NCBI GenBank assembly: GCA_016235555.1 | Contig: JACRKC010000129.1 | Span: 16,735 to 80,734 of the forward strand | DNA from: Verrucomicrobiota bacterium | GTDB taxonomy: Bacteria; Verrucomicrobiota; Verrucomicrobiia; Opitutales; Opitutaceae | Reading direction: 5' to 3' | Length of the DNA: 64,000 nt | Part shown: positions 8,486 through 21,547 of the stretch, one piece after another | Layout: each line of letters opens with the position of its first letter | How positions within the stretch are numbered: the stretch's first letter is position 1 | Position numbers and translations under genes: made by a program | Notes under the pieces: generated by a model | Told to the model about the DNA's origin: nothing | The model's database searches: none | The model's input: only the letters and a program-made list of their open reading frames with translations

Positions 8486-8493
8486 AGGCGCCA
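8471..8493 (+). terminator. Hairpin, probable original GNAT terminator
   Basis: TGGCGCCT and AGGCGCCA pair as a perfect 8-bp stem around a 7-nt loop. The left copy of the direct repeat stops at the end of the loop, so the Sel1 segment interrupts this hairpin next to the GNAT gene. There is no strong T-run after it. Confidence 0.5.
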
Positions 8494-8512
8494 CCCGCGC
8501 TACGGTCCGCCC

Positions 8513-8743
8513 ATGACCACCGTGACCACCTGCTCGAATCTCGCGGAGGCGCAATTGCTGCGGGCCTTGCTGGTGGACGCGGGGATTCCGGCCTTTCTGC
8601 CGGAGGAACTCACCGCCAACGCCGCCCCGCAACTGGTGTTCGGCTCCGGCATCCGCCTGCAGGTCGAAGACGAGGATCTCGACGGGGCGAGAGCCGTGCT
8701 CGCCGCGGCCGAGGTGCCACGGCCGGCCGATCCCCGGTCCTGA
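8513..8743 (+). CDS. DUF2007 family protein (paralogue 1)
   Basis: 76-residue soluble protein starting MTTVTTCSNLAEAQLLRALL. The pattern (short strand, NLAEAQLLRALLVDAGIPAFL helix-strand, then GSGIRLQVEDEDLDGARAVL) is that of DUF2007, a ferredoxin-fold-like domain annotated as a putative prokaryotic signal-transducing protein. The fold contains a conserved 'A..L...G' helix and a terminal 'V...D...A..LL' helix, both visible. Function is unproven. A second copy lies 243 bp downstream. Confidence 0.85.
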   Translation: MTTVTTCSNLAEAQLLRALLVDAGIPAFLPEELTANAAPQLVFGSGIRLQVEDEDLDGARAVLAAAEVPRPADPRS

Positions 8744-8791
8744 ACAAATGGCGCGTGCCTGGATTTCGCGCGCCCCGGGCTGACGATCGCT

Positions 8792-8924
8792 GGGCGTATC
8801 CCGCTTGCCGGCACGCCGAACGCCGCGCCGCCGGGAGCGGCGGTTTTCAACCGCCGTCCGCAGGACTGCGGCCGTGGAACAGAGCCGCGCCGGCTGCGGC
8901 GGCACAAGAAACTGCGATACGCCC
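8792..8924. mobile_element. MITE-like repeat, family E (copy 3)
   Basis: Ends GGGCGTATCCCGCTTGCC and the complement of GGCACAAGAAACTGCGATAC, with the internal GAGCGGCGGTTTTCAACCGCC stem. Possible decayed target duplication around CGATCGCT / CGATAGTT. It separates the two DUF2007 paralogues. Confidence 0.55.
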
Positions 8925-8986
8925 ACCGATAGTTTCCAGTCGGATGCAGGCTTGCGACCCCGCGGTTGTCGGCTTAGCGTCCGGTC

Positions 8987-9202
8987 ATGACCACCGTAAC
9001 CACCTGTTCGAACGAAGCAGAAGCGGAGTTGATCAAATCGGTGCTCGAAGAGGCCAACCTCCCGGCCTCGATCATCGACGACATGTTCGGCGGAGCGATC
9101 CGCGTGCAAGTCGACGACGCCCACGTCGCCGAAGCCGAACGGCTGCTGGCCGAGCTGCAAGCCACGCCCCAGGACCAGTCCCCGGATCAACCGGGCGCCT
9201 GA
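8987..9202 (+). CDS. DUF2007 family protein (paralogue 2)
   Basis: 71-residue protein starting MTTVTTCSNEAEAELIKSVL, sharing its first nine residues with the copy at 8513. It has the same helix-strand-helix plan, with GGAIRVQVDDAHVAEAERLL as the last strand and helix. The pair is a tandem duplication that has diverged at protein level. An E-family element lies between them. Role unknown. Confidence 0.85.
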   Translation: MTTVTTCSNEAEAELIKSVLEEANLPASIIDDMFGGAIRVQVDDAHVAEAERLLAELQATPQDQSPDQPGA

Positions 9203-9257
9203 TAAAGGTCGCGCGATCGACTGACGGCACCGCAGTCCCACGTGCGCGATTTGAAGT

Positions 9258-9325
9258 CGGGCGGGTCTGCGACCCGCCCATTTGCGCGCGCCGGGTTCGA
9301 GCGCGGGTCACAGACCCGCCCTACT
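9258..9325. repeat. Palindromic repeat
   Basis: Two hairpins, GGGCGGGTCTGCGACCCGCCC and GCGGGTCACAGACCCGC, lie between the convergent DUF2007 and RIC genes. They may also serve as bidirectional terminators. Nothing else is visible in 9203-9361. Confidence 0.65.
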
Positions 9326-9361
9326 CCGGACACCCGGCGTCAGTTAATTGGGCGAGTTTCG

Positions 9362-10096
9362 TTAATTCGCCCCCGCCAGCTGGCCCTCCAGCGCGAGGGC
9401 GCGCGGGAACAGCACGTTGTTCTCCTTGTGCACGTGCTGGTGGAGGTCGGCTTCGAACTGCGCGAGTCCGGCCAGCAGGGCCCGGTGCGTGTTGCAGTCG
9501 TCGGGCTTCGGCGTGAAGCCATCGGTGAGCTTGCGCAGGTGGGCGATGGCACCGCCGGCATTCTCGTGTTCGGCCTCCATCACGCGGATCGGGTTGGCGA
9601 TGGTGCCACAGTGCGACGAGGCCCCGGCCGCGCCGCGTTCCAGCTCGCGCACGATGGGAAAGAGAATCTGTTCCTCCTTCATCATGTGGCTGAACATCTC
9701 GTCGTGCAACGCGGCGACGGTCGCCGCCACTTCGGGCAGACGGGCGTCGCGCCACGCGTGTTTCTCCGCCACGCGCCCGGCTTTTTCGAGCAGCGCCGGC
9801 AGCTCGCTCTTCACGTAGGCGTGATGGGTCGCTTCGATGTGATCGGCGAGCGCGGTCAGCGACAGGCTCGCGGGATCGACTCCGGCACCCGATCCGCCGG
9901 ACAACCGCGCGGCGGCGGAGAGCGTGATGGCCAGCGTGGCGGCATCGAGCCCGCGCGCGGCGCAAACTTCGGCGAGCGAGCGTTTGCCGCCACAGCAGTA
10001 GTCGATCCCCACGTCCTCGAAGACGCGGGCGAGCAGCGGATGCGCGGCGACGATGTCGCCGACCTTGGATTCGAGGGTGAACGGTTTCTCAGTCAT
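9362..10096 (-). CDS. ric: Iron-sulfur cluster repair protein, RIC/ScdA/YtfE family
   Basis: 244-residue di-iron protein that repairs Fe-S clusters damaged by nitric oxide or oxidants in the cytoplasm. The N-terminal DUF542/ScdA_N domain shows VGDIVAAHPLLARVFEDVG and the signature DYCCGGKRSL (residues about 30-39). The C-terminal hemerythrin-like domain supplies iron ligands in HIEATHHAYVKSELP, LHDEMFSHMMKEEQILFP, MEAEHENAGG and HQHVHKENNVLFPRAL. The start at 10096 (MTEKPFTLESKVGDIV) fits the family length of about 220-245. An FNR-like palindrome 78-91 bp upstream suggests oxygen or NO control. Confidence 0.93.
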   Translation of the reverse strand: MTEKPFTLESKVGDIVAAHPLLARVFEDVGIDYCCGGKRSLAEVCAARGLDAATLAITLSAAARLSGGSGAGVDPASLSLTALADHIEATHHAYVKSELPALLEKAGRVAEKHAWRDARLPEVAATVAALHDEMFSHMMKEEQILFPIVRELERGAAGASSHCGTIANPIRVMEAEHENAGGAIAHLRKLTDGFTPKPDDCNTHRALLAGLAQFEADLHQHVHKENNVLFPRALALEGQLAGAN

Positions 10097-10173
10097 GGCG
10101 GGAACGGTGTCAGTCGGACAGTGCGGTGGCGGGATTGCCGGCACCACCTTGGCACGCCGGCGCCGGTCGCGCT

Positions 10174-10187
10174 TTGACGTGGGTCAA
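10174..10187. promoter_or_regulatory. FNR/NnrR-like palindrome
   Basis: TTGAC-GTGG-GTCAA is a perfect inverted repeat. It is close to the FNR consensus TTGAT-N4-ATCAA, and to DNR/NnrR sites. It lies between the divergent ric and S9 peptidase genes, 78-91 bp from the ric start. ric genes are commonly under FNR-, NnrR- or NsrR-type control. Confidence 0.5.
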
Positions 10188-10273
10188 GCGTCCGCCAGTT
10201 TCAGGCGGCGCGGCTTTGGGCTTGCCGTCCGGCGCGGCGCAGGCGCTTGCTGCGCCCTCTGCCCCGCCTCGCC

Positions 10274-13200
10274 ATGCTCACCTCCAGTCGCCAACTTCTG
10301 GCCCGCAGCGGATGTCTGCTGTTCGGGCTCGTCACCGCCCTCGCGCAGCCCGCCGCACCGCGCCCGCTCACGCACGCCGACTTCGATACGTGGCGCTCCA
10401 TCGGCGCGCCCCAGCTCTCCCGCGACGGAAAATGGCTCGCGTATTCGTTCATGCCGCAGGATGCGGACGGCGAGGTGATCGCGAAGGAACTCGCGACCGG
10501 CCGCGAGCTGCGCGTGCCCGTCGGCACGCTGCCGCCGCCCGCCATCACCCCCGGCGAGGAAAACACCAACCCCGAGGCCCCGCCCCCGCCGCGCACCATC
10601 CGCCTGCAGCTCACGAGCGACGGCCGCTACCTCGTCGCCAACACCCACCCGCCCAAGGCCGACGTGCTCGCCGCCCGCAAGGCCAAGAAAAAACCCGAGG
10701 AGATGCCCAGGGACGGCCTCGTGATCCTCAACCTCGCCACGGGCGACACGACGCGTCTCGCCGAGGTGAAAAGTTTCGCCGTGCCATCGAAGGGCGGCGC
10801 GTGGCTCGCCTATCTCAAGGAAGGCAAACCCGAGGAGAAGAAACCCGACGACGCCAAACCGGCCGCCGAGAAAACCACCGAACCGGACGACGACGGTGAC
10901 ATTTCGTCCGAAGCCTACGACGACCAGCAACGCGGCGGCGGGCGCGCCGGCGGCCGCAGCGGTGCGGGCGCCGCGACCGGTTCTCCCGCCGCGCCCACCC
11001 GCACCTACGGCTCCGACCTCGTGCTCCGCAATCTCGCCACAGGCGCCGAGCGCACGCTGGCGAGCGCCGTCGACTACACCTTCGCCCGCGATGGCAAGAC
11101 CCTCCTCTTCACTGTCTCCTCGAAAACCGAAGCGCAAAACGGCGCCTACGCCGTCACGCCCGGCGACGATGCCGCGCCGGTCGCGCTGCTCTCCGGCAAA
11201 GGCAAATACTCCCGCCTCACCTGGGACCGCGAGCAGACGCAGCTCGCCTTCGTCAGCGACCGCGACGATGCCGCCGCGAAACAGCCGCGCTTCAAGCTCT
11301 ACCACTGGCCGCGCGGCGCCAAAGAGGCGGCCGAACTTGTCGCCGCCTCGACGCCGGGCTTCCCCGCCGATCTCGTCGTGAGCGACAAAGCCGCGCCCGG
11401 GTTCTCGCGCGACGGCAAAAAACTCCACGTCGCCGCGGGCCTGCCGCCCAAGCCCGCGCGCACCGCGCCCGACGAGGTCGACCGCGTGTCCGCCGATCTC
11501 TGGCGCTGGAACGACGACTTCGTGCAGCCCATGCAGCGCGTGCGCGCCAACCAGGACCGCAACCGCACCTACCGCGGCGTGCTCGATCTCGCGAGCCAGC
11601 GCTACACGCAGCTCGCTGACGCCACGCTCGCCACCGTTTCCCTCAGCGACGACGGCACCCGCGCCCTCGGCAGCGACGACCGCGCCTACCGTCGTCGCGT
11701 CGATTACGACGGCCGCTACGCCGACACCTACCTCGTCGATCCCGCCACCGGTGCGCGCCGCGAGCTGATGAAACAATTCCGCGGCACCACACCCGCGTGG
11801 TCACCCGACGGCAAATGGGTTGCCTACTACACCGACAAGCACTGGCACGTGGTCGACACCGCCACGGGCACGACGCGCAACCTCACCGCCAGACTCAAAA
11901 CCCATTTCTGGAACGAGCAGGACGACCGTCCCGAGCCACCCTCCACCTACGGCGGCGCCGGCTGGACCAAGGACAGTGCGTCCTTCCTCGCCTACGATCG
12001 TTACGACGTGTGGCAACTGTTCGCCGACGGCCGCGCCCCGAAAAACCTCACCGCCGCCCACGGCCGCGCCACCAAGGTCGCCCTCCGCGTGCAGCGCATC
12101 GACCCGATCGACGAGGACGACGATGAGCGTGGGGTTGATCCCGCCAAGCCGCTGACGCTGCGCGGCGAGAGCGAGGAGACGCGCGCGAGCGGGTTCTTCC
12201 GCACGACGTTTGCCGCCACGGGCGCGCCCACCCGCCTCCTCTGGGGTGACAAGCGATATACCTACGCCGGCCGCGCGCAGGAAGCCGACGTGCTCGTCGT
12301 CACGGCGTCGCGCTTCGACGAGTTTCCCGACGTCCACGTGACTGACGCCTCGTTCGCCCGGCTGACGAAGGCCACCGACGGCGGCGCGCAACTCGCCCAA
12401 TACGCCTGGGGCACCGCCGAACTCATCGCGTTTCGCAGTGCCAACCGCGTGCCGCTGCAGGCCGCGCTCTACAAGCCGGCCAACTTCGACCCGAAGAAAA
12501 AATATCCGCTCCTCGTCTACATCTACGAGCGCCTGTCGCAGAACGTGCACAGCTTCATCAACCCCGCGCCCGGCTCCGGCAGCATCAACGTCTCGCTCTA
12601 TACCAGCAACGGCTACCTCGTGCTCATGCCCGACATCGTCTACCAGACCGGCGAGCCCGGCCAGAGCGCGCTCCGCTGCGTGCTCCCCGCCATCGACGCC
12701 GTGGTGAAACTCGGCTGCGTCGACGAGCAGGCCATCGGCATCCAGGGCCACTCGTGGGGCGGTTACCAGATCGCCTACCTGGTCACGCAGACCAACCGCT
12801 TCGCCGCCGCCGAGGCCGGCGCACCCGTCGGCAACATGACCAGCGCCTACTCCGGCATCCGCTGGGGCAGCGGCCTGCCCCGGCAGTTCCAATACGAGCA
12901 GACGCAGAGCCGCCTCGGCAAAAAGCTCACGGACGCGCCCCAGCTGTTCCTGGAAAACTCCGCGGTGTTCCAGATTCAGAAAGTGAAGACGCCGCTGCTC
13001 ATCCTGCACAACGACGCCGACGACGCCGTGCCGTGGTATCAAGGCATCGAGCTGTTCCTCGCGCTGCGCCGCCACGACAAGCCCGCGTGGTTGTGGAGCT
13101 ACAACGGCGAGTTTCACGGCCTCCGCCGCCGCGCCGACCAGAAGGATTGGGCGCTGCGGCTGAACCAGTTCTTCGACCATTTCCTCAAGGGTGCCCCCGC

Positions 13201-13285
13201 TCCGGAGTGGATGGAAAAAGGCATCCCGTATGTCGACCGCGACGAGGAGAAGGACCGGTTCAAGCAAGCGGCGGCGAAACTGTGA
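10274..13285 (+). CDS. S9 family serine peptidase (prolyl oligopeptidase/DPP-like), exported
   Basis: About 1003 residues. The ATG at 10274 opens a signal peptide ending near LAQPAAP. Residues about 30-720 form a beta-propeller with repeats such as PQLSRDGKWLAY and PAWSPDGKWVAYYTDKHW. The C-terminal alpha/beta-hydrolase domain carries the catalytic Ser in GHSWGGY (Ser about 827), Asp in HNDADDAVP (about 916) and His in GEFHGL (about 948). It would cleave peptides in the periplasm. A charged low-complexity insert (KPEEKKPDDAKPAAEK, then Gly/Arg-rich) near residues 190-240 sits in the propeller and is not typical. Divergent from ric across a 177-bp intergenic region. Confidence 0.93.
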   Translation: MLTSSRQLLARSGCLLFGLVTALAQPAAPRPLTHADFDTWRSIGAPQLSRDGKWLAYSFMPQDADGEVIAKELATGRELRVPVGTLPPPAITPGEENTNPEAPPPPRTIRLQLTSDGRYLVANTHPPKADVLAARKAKKKPEEMPRDGLVILNLATGDTTRLAEVKSFAVPSKGGAWLAYLKEGKPEEKKPDDAKPAAEKTTEPDDDGDISSEAYDDQQRGGGRAGGRSGAGAATGSPAAPTRTYGSDLVLRNLATGAERTLASAVDYTFARDGKTLLFTVSSKTEAQNGAYAVTPGDDAAPVALLSGKGKYSRLTWDREQTQLAFVSDRDDAAAKQPRFKLYHWPRGAKEAAELVAASTPGFPADLVVSDKAAPGFSRDGKKLHVAAGLPPKPARTAPDEVDRVSADLWRWNDDFVQPMQRVRANQDRNRTYRGVLDLASQRYTQLADATLATVSLSDDGTRALGSDDRAYRRRVDYDGRYADTYLVDPATGARRELMKQFRGTTPAWSPDGKWVAYYTDKHWHVVDTATGTTRNLTARLKTHFWNEQDDRPEPPSTYGGAGWTKDSASFLAYDRYDVWQLFADGRAPKNLTAAHGRATKVALRVQRIDPIDEDDDERGVDPAKPLTLRGESEETRASGFFRTTFAATGAPTRLLWGDKRYTYAGRAQEADVLVVTASRFDEFPDVHVTDASFARLTKATDGGAQLAQYAWGTAELIAFRSANRVPLQAALYKPANFDPKKKYPLLVYIYERLSQNVHSFINPAPGSGSINVSLYTSNGYLVLMPDIVYQTGEPGQSALRCVLPAIDAVVKLGCVDEQAIGIQGHSWGGYQIAYLVTQTNRFAAAEAGAPVGNMTSAYSGIRWGSGLPRQFQYEQTQSRLGKKLTDAPQLFLENSAVFQIQKVKTPLLILHNDADDAVPWYQGIELFLALRRHDKPAWLWSYNGEFHGLRRRADQKDWALRLNQFFDHFLKGAPAPEWMEKGIPYVDRDEEKDRFKQAAAKL

Positions 13286-13304
13286 GCCATCGCCCAACCG
13301 CGAG

Positions 13305-13405
13305 GTAGGGCCCGCTCTCCGAGCGGGCCTGGGTTCAACGGCTGTCCGCGCGCCGCGGGTCCCTTCCACCCGCAAACCCAGGCCGGTTCGGAGAACCGGC
13401 CCTAC
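13305..13405. repeat. Palindromic repeat, family G
   Basis: Starts GTAGGGCCCGCTCTCCGAGC and ends GTTCGGAGAACCGGCCCTAC, with nested stems. It fills the gap between the convergent S9 peptidase and kinase-like genes. A short relative lies at 14425-14445. Confidence 0.75.
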
Positions 13406-13420
13406 CCCGGCCCGGTCGCG

Positions 13421-13909
13421 TCACCGGTGAAACGCAATGTTCGTCGGCGAAAGATCGAACATGAAGAGCCCGTGGCTGCGCAGCACGGCGAGCACCTGCT
13501 GCACCTCGGGCCATCGCTCGCCAAACTGCTCCCGCTTTTCCAAGCTCTCCTGCCACTCGTCTTGGGGAAAATCCGGCGGCTCATCGAGCCAGGTGGCAGC
13601 GAAATCCAAAACAAAGGGCCGCGCCACGATGGTCATTTCGATGACCCGATATTCGTCGTCGCAGCGCAAGAGTTGCGGAACGTTGAACCCACGCACCTCG
13701 ACGAGTCCGATCTCGCGCAAGCGCAAGTAGGCGCTCTTCTCGCGACGTAGGCCTGCTCGTCGCGGTGCAGCTTCACCGCGAAGCGGCGGAGATTCGCGTT
13801 GTTTTTGGCGACGCGCACGATTCCGTGAATTCCAGTGCCGACGTTCTTGCGTGAACGTCAGATTTCTCGCCTTCGCGTAGGCTTCCGCCCGCTGGAAAAC
13901 ATCCGCCAT
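13421..13909 (-). pseudogene. Kinase-fold-like protein with two compensating frameshifts
   Basis: An open 162-codon frame, but its middle (13742-13840) is in the wrong frame. Shifting there restores GTGIHGIVRVAKNNANLRRF then AVKLHRDEQAY, which resemble the Gly-rich loop and VAVK lysine of a protein kinase. The flanking frame supplies MADVFQRAEAYAKARNLTFT at the front, then EKSAYLRLREIGLVEVRGFN and, at the end, LRSHGLFMFDLSPTNIAF, a catalytic-loop-like 'D...N' segment. No DFG motif follows, so it may be a minimal kinase-like protein. Two small indels must have occurred: one near 13840 that needs about 2 nt added and one near 13742 that needs 1 nt. Decay and sequencing error are both possible. 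Family not identified by name. Confidence 0.55.
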
Positions 13910-13952
13910 GTTAATTTCGCCGCCTGTCGCCGCTCATTCCTCCCAAGTGCAG

Positions 13953-14156
13953 ATGCATTTGGTGGTGGACGGAGCGCGGCTGAAGCTCGCCCAGCTCGGC
14001 CCCGATTTTCTCATCCTCGCCGAGCCCGCGGCCTGCCGGCAGCAGCACGCTGAAATTGCCCTCGAAGTCGATGCGATCGAAGAGCGCTGGAAAATCGACC
14101 TGCCTGACGGTCTCGCCGCCGCCGGCCAGCGCACGCGGATTGTGAACCGGACATAG
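13953..14156 (+). CDS. Small hypothetical protein next to the kinase-like gene
   Basis: 67 residues from the ATG at 13953 (MHLVVDGARLKLAQLGPDFL), ending KIDLPDGLAAAGQRTRIVNRT-stop; an ATG at 13908 would add 15 residues but overlaps the start codon of the divergent gene. The pattern (short beta strands, 'AEPAACRQQHAEIALEVDAIEERW') reads like a small beta-rich protein rather than noise. I do not recognise a domain family. It is transcribed divergently from the kinase-like gene, and I infer the two form one module. The following 290 bp (14157-14444) hold only repeat fragments, including a 'GTGTTCATCCGTGTAATCCGTGG' type stretch. Confidence 0.5.
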   Translation: MHLVVDGARLKLAQLGPDFLILAEPAACRQQHAEIALEVDAIEERWKIDLPDGLAAAGQRTRIVNRT

Positions 14157-14424
14157 GTGCGCACGCCGGCGGTGGAGGCGAAAGCGAAAGTCGGCTGGAT
14201 CACGCGCGTCACCGCACTATCGCGCCAAGCGGGAATTGGCACTCCGGAAGACATTTTCACCGCGACCTGGGCCTGCCCTCCGGCGTCCCCGCGACCATCC
14301 GCGACGGGAAGAAGGCGCCGTTCCATCACGGATGCCATGGATGAATACGAATCGATTCCCGCCGCGTGGCCTTGATCCGTGTTCATCCGTGTAATCCGTG
14401 GTCAAGAATCCGTCCGTTTTCCGG

Positions 14425-14445
14425 GGGCCGGTCACAGACCGGCCC
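14425..14445. terminator. Hairpin at the 3-prime end of the M48 gene
   Basis: GGGCCGGTC-ACA-GACCGGCCC, a perfect 9-bp stem touching the stop codon of the minus-strand peptidase. It is also related to the family G repeats, so it may be a repeat co-opted as a terminator. Confidence 0.4.
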
Positions 14446-16505
14446 TACCCCGGCCCGATCTGCCGCGTGAAATAGCGGAAGATCGTCTCGGCGACGACCT
14501 GGCCTTTTTCGTCGAAGCCGTCGATGGGCAGAGAAACCGTTTTCCGTCGGAGGCCCGGAATCGATCCCTTCCAAATTGGTTCCTGTTTAGTCTTCAGTCG
14601 GAAGATCAACGACAGGCCGTTCGATTGGTGGGCGGTCACGGTCTCCACGTCGGCGAACTCCAGCCGGCGGTGCCAACCTGAATAACTGAGTCCGTCCGCC
14701 GCGAGCACCAGCTCGGCGCCAAAATGCCGCCGGAAGTAAATGCCGGTTCCTCCAAACAAGCACACGCCAAACACCGCCATCATCCACCAGACCGCGGCCG
14801 TCCCGGTTGCAGCCGCAATCGCGATGAAGATAGCTGTGGCGACAGCGGTCATGAGTGCGACGATCCACAGGCCTGTCGACTTCCGCTTCCACCGTTTCTC
14901 CGGAAAATGCCCTGCGAGCAACTCCTTGCCGGCGTCGGTCTTCACGTCGGCTTCGATCACGTGAGTCTGCTCGCGCATCCGCGCGACCGCTGTGCCGGCT
15001 TCCTGCACGATTGTCGTGAAGAGTCCCTCGCGGCCCGTCAGCCACGCGGCCGCCGCGCTCGGCGTTTCCTCCGCGGCCATCGCGCGCGCCTCGTCGGGGC
15101 CGATCGCCTGGCCGAGGGAGGCGAGGCGCACCAGCAGCGTCGGGTGCGAGTCGAGCGGGTGCGGGGCCGCCTTGTCGAAGAGCTCAGTCCAGAATTCCGG
15201 CTGCGGCAGGAGCTTCGCGCGCACCACCGAGCGCAGCGACACTTCCAGCGGGCTCGCCGTCCCGCCGGTCACCGTATCGTGGAGCTGCCGCTGGAACGCC
15301 TCGATCAGCACGTGGATCTTCACGAGCGCCCGCGCGGCGATCGCGGGCGAGGTGAGCTCGGCGGCCTTCTTGTCGGCGAGCAGCTCGCGTTGCCGGGACG
15401 TTTCCTGCTCCGTCTGCGCGAACGACCAGCCGAAGAAATTGAGCAACTGGCAGCTCGGCCAGCCCACCCAGCCGGACTGCGCGAGCGCGAACATCGTGGC
15501 GTTGGCCTTGTGGCGCAGCGGGTAGAATTCGCGCGTGAGCCGCGTGTCGTCGCCGATGAAGTGCCCCAGCTCGTGGCCGATGATCGCGAGGACCTCGTCG
15601 GGCGCGAGGTGCGCGAGCGCGGGGTGCGAGAGATAGAGCGTGCGGCCCTCGGCGCGGCCGGTGCCGTGGTTCACGGCAAGCTCGGTCACGTAGAAATTCA
15701 GCTGCATGCCGACGACGATGTGGTCGGGCGGCGCGGTGTGGAGCCGCGCGGCCGCGGTGCGCACCGCGGCCCACAGCTCGGGCGCCTCGGCGGGCGTCAC
15801 GCTGCGCGCCATGCCTTCGGTGAACTCCATCGGCACGCGGGCGAGCAGGATTTTCGCGCTGTGCCAGAGCGCGTAGCCCCCGCCGATCGCGAGGGCGATG
15901 ATGAGCTTCGGGTAATACTGGTCGGCGAGCAGCACCGTGATCTCGTAGCTCGCGTAGGTGAGCAGCGGCGCGAGCAGCACCACGTCGGCGACGGCGGCGG
16001 CCATCGCGATTTTCCAACTGAGCTGGTAGGCGCCGATCAACGCGTCGCGCGAGCGCCGCGCGCGGCGGTTGAGCAGCGTGACGGCCCCAAAGGCCCCGAG
16101 CAGGATCGCCATGAGCGCGGTCGCGAGCCCGAGGCCCCAGCGCAGGCGCGTGAAGTTGGCGGCGATGCCCGACTGCGCGAAGCTCGCGCGCAGTTTTTCG
16201 AAGCCGGGGCGGGGCGCGCGGCAGACTGCGTGGAAATCGATCTGCGCGAAACGCGCCGTCTGCTCGGCCTTCTGCGCGGGCGTGAGCTGGGTCGACTTAG
16301 CGATTTGTCCGGCGATCTGCTCGTGGAGCTTGCGCTCCAGCCAGAACGGCGCGGCCACGTAGAAGGCCAGCGTGAGCGTCGGGATGAGCAGGCTGAGGAG
16401 GACGGCGCGGCCGCGGTTGCGCCGGATATCGAGCGGCGGTTCGCCGCCGGGGGCGGGATCGGTCGAAGGCTGGCTCACGGAGGGGAGTGCACGCCCCGAT
16501 CGCAT
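14445..16505 (-). CDS. M48-family membrane zinc metallopeptidase
   Basis: About 686 residues. A TM segment near residues 34-53 is followed by a loop, a second TM (LGLATALMAILLGAFGAV) and a third and fourth before the catalytic domain. The zinc motif is HELGH in VLAIIGHELGHFIGDD, about residue 310, with the downstream ligand probably in the RQRELLADKKAAEL segment. The order fits the HtpX/M48 family, membrane peptidases that degrade damaged membrane proteins or work in envelope quality control. A C-terminal part with two more TM segments and a PH-like region (ELVLAADGLSYSGWHRRLEF) is an extension beyond plain HtpX. The ATG at 16505 was chosen; a GTG a few codons in is possible. Confidence 0.88.
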   Translation of the reverse strand: MRSGRALPSVSQPSTDPAPGGEPPLDIRRNRGRAVLLSLLIPTLTLAFYVAAPFWLERKLHEQIAGQIAKSTQLTPAQKAEQTARFAQIDFHAVCRAPRPGFEKLRASFAQSGIAANFTRLRWGLGLATALMAILLGAFGAVTLLNRRARRSRDALIGAYQLSWKIAMAAAVADVVLLAPLLTYASYEITVLLADQYYPKLIIALAIGGGYALWHSAKILLARVPMEFTEGMARSVTPAEAPELWAAVRTAAARLHTAPPDHIVVGMQLNFYVTELAVNHGTGRAEGRTLYLSHPALAHLAPDEVLAIIGHELGHFIGDDTRLTREFYPLRHKANATMFALAQSGWVGWPSCQLLNFFGWSFAQTEQETSRQRELLADKKAAELTSPAIAARALVKIHVLIEAFQRQLHDTVTGGTASPLEVSLRSVVRAKLLPQPEFWTELFDKAAPHPLDSHPTLLVRLASLGQAIGPDEARAMAAEETPSAAAAWLTGREGLFTTIVQEAGTAVARMREQTHVIEADVKTDAGKELLAGHFPEKRWKRKSTGLWIVALMTAVATAIFIAIAAATGTAAVWWMMAVFGVCLFGGTGIYFRRHFGAELVLAADGLSYSGWHRRLEFADVETVTAHQSNGLSLIFRLKTKQEPIWKGSIPGLRRKTVSLPIDGFDEKGQVVAETIFRYFTRQIGPG

Positions 16506-16644
16506 TCGAGCCAAGCCGCAACCGCTGTCCCGGGAGATTTTCCCGACCCCGCGTCACCGGTGAAAATCAGCCCCGAAGAAAGCGTGTCTTCCGCCTTCGC
16601 GCCGCTCAAGCTCGGCACCTCTGTGTCGTTGTAATTTCAGTCAC

Positions 16645-21168
<4,524 letters not shown>

Positions 21169-21283
21169 TCGGGTGCATTCTGCCGGCGGGCCCGGCCGGC
21201 GGTCGGGCCGATCGCGCCCCGCGTCTGACGGGTGCAACGCAAACGGAGGACAACCCCCGAGCGGCCGGGCTGCACGATGGGCG

Positions 21284-21423
21284 GGGTATGACTCAAACTG
21301 AGGTCAATTCCGAAGGCCTTGGCTGTAGCGGCGGTCTATGACCGCCGACGCACCGCCAGCCGTGCTTCGACGGCGGTCATAGACCGCCGCTACAAATCGC
21401 CGGCCTCGGTTTGAGTTACACCC
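21284..21423. mobile_element. MITE, family C (copy 2)
   Basis: 140-bp element. Inverted ends GGGTATGACTCAAACTGAGG and the complement of GCCTCGGTTTGAGTTACACC, with an internal GGCGGTCTATGACCGCC palindrome. Flanks CGATGGGCG (21275-21283) and CGGTGGGCG (21424-21432) match at 8 of 9 positions. It lies between the sensor kinase and the TIM-barrel gene; the rest of 21169-21547 shows no gene. Confidence 0.82.
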
Positions 21424-21547
21424 CGGTGGGCGGGGTGGGCGGTTTGGGCTGCACTTGCGCCTGAATATTTCGCGAGCGAGGTATTGCCGCCGCGCCCGGG
21501 GCACGCTCAACTGCCCATCTCGTTTCGCTCCTCGACCAACCCCGCCC

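Noticed and set aside
13907..13910. Overlapping divergent start codons (CATG)
   Set aside because: An ATG at 13908 on the plus strand would overlap the kinase-like start; the later ATG at 13953 is the more plausible start, so no special overlap is claimed.
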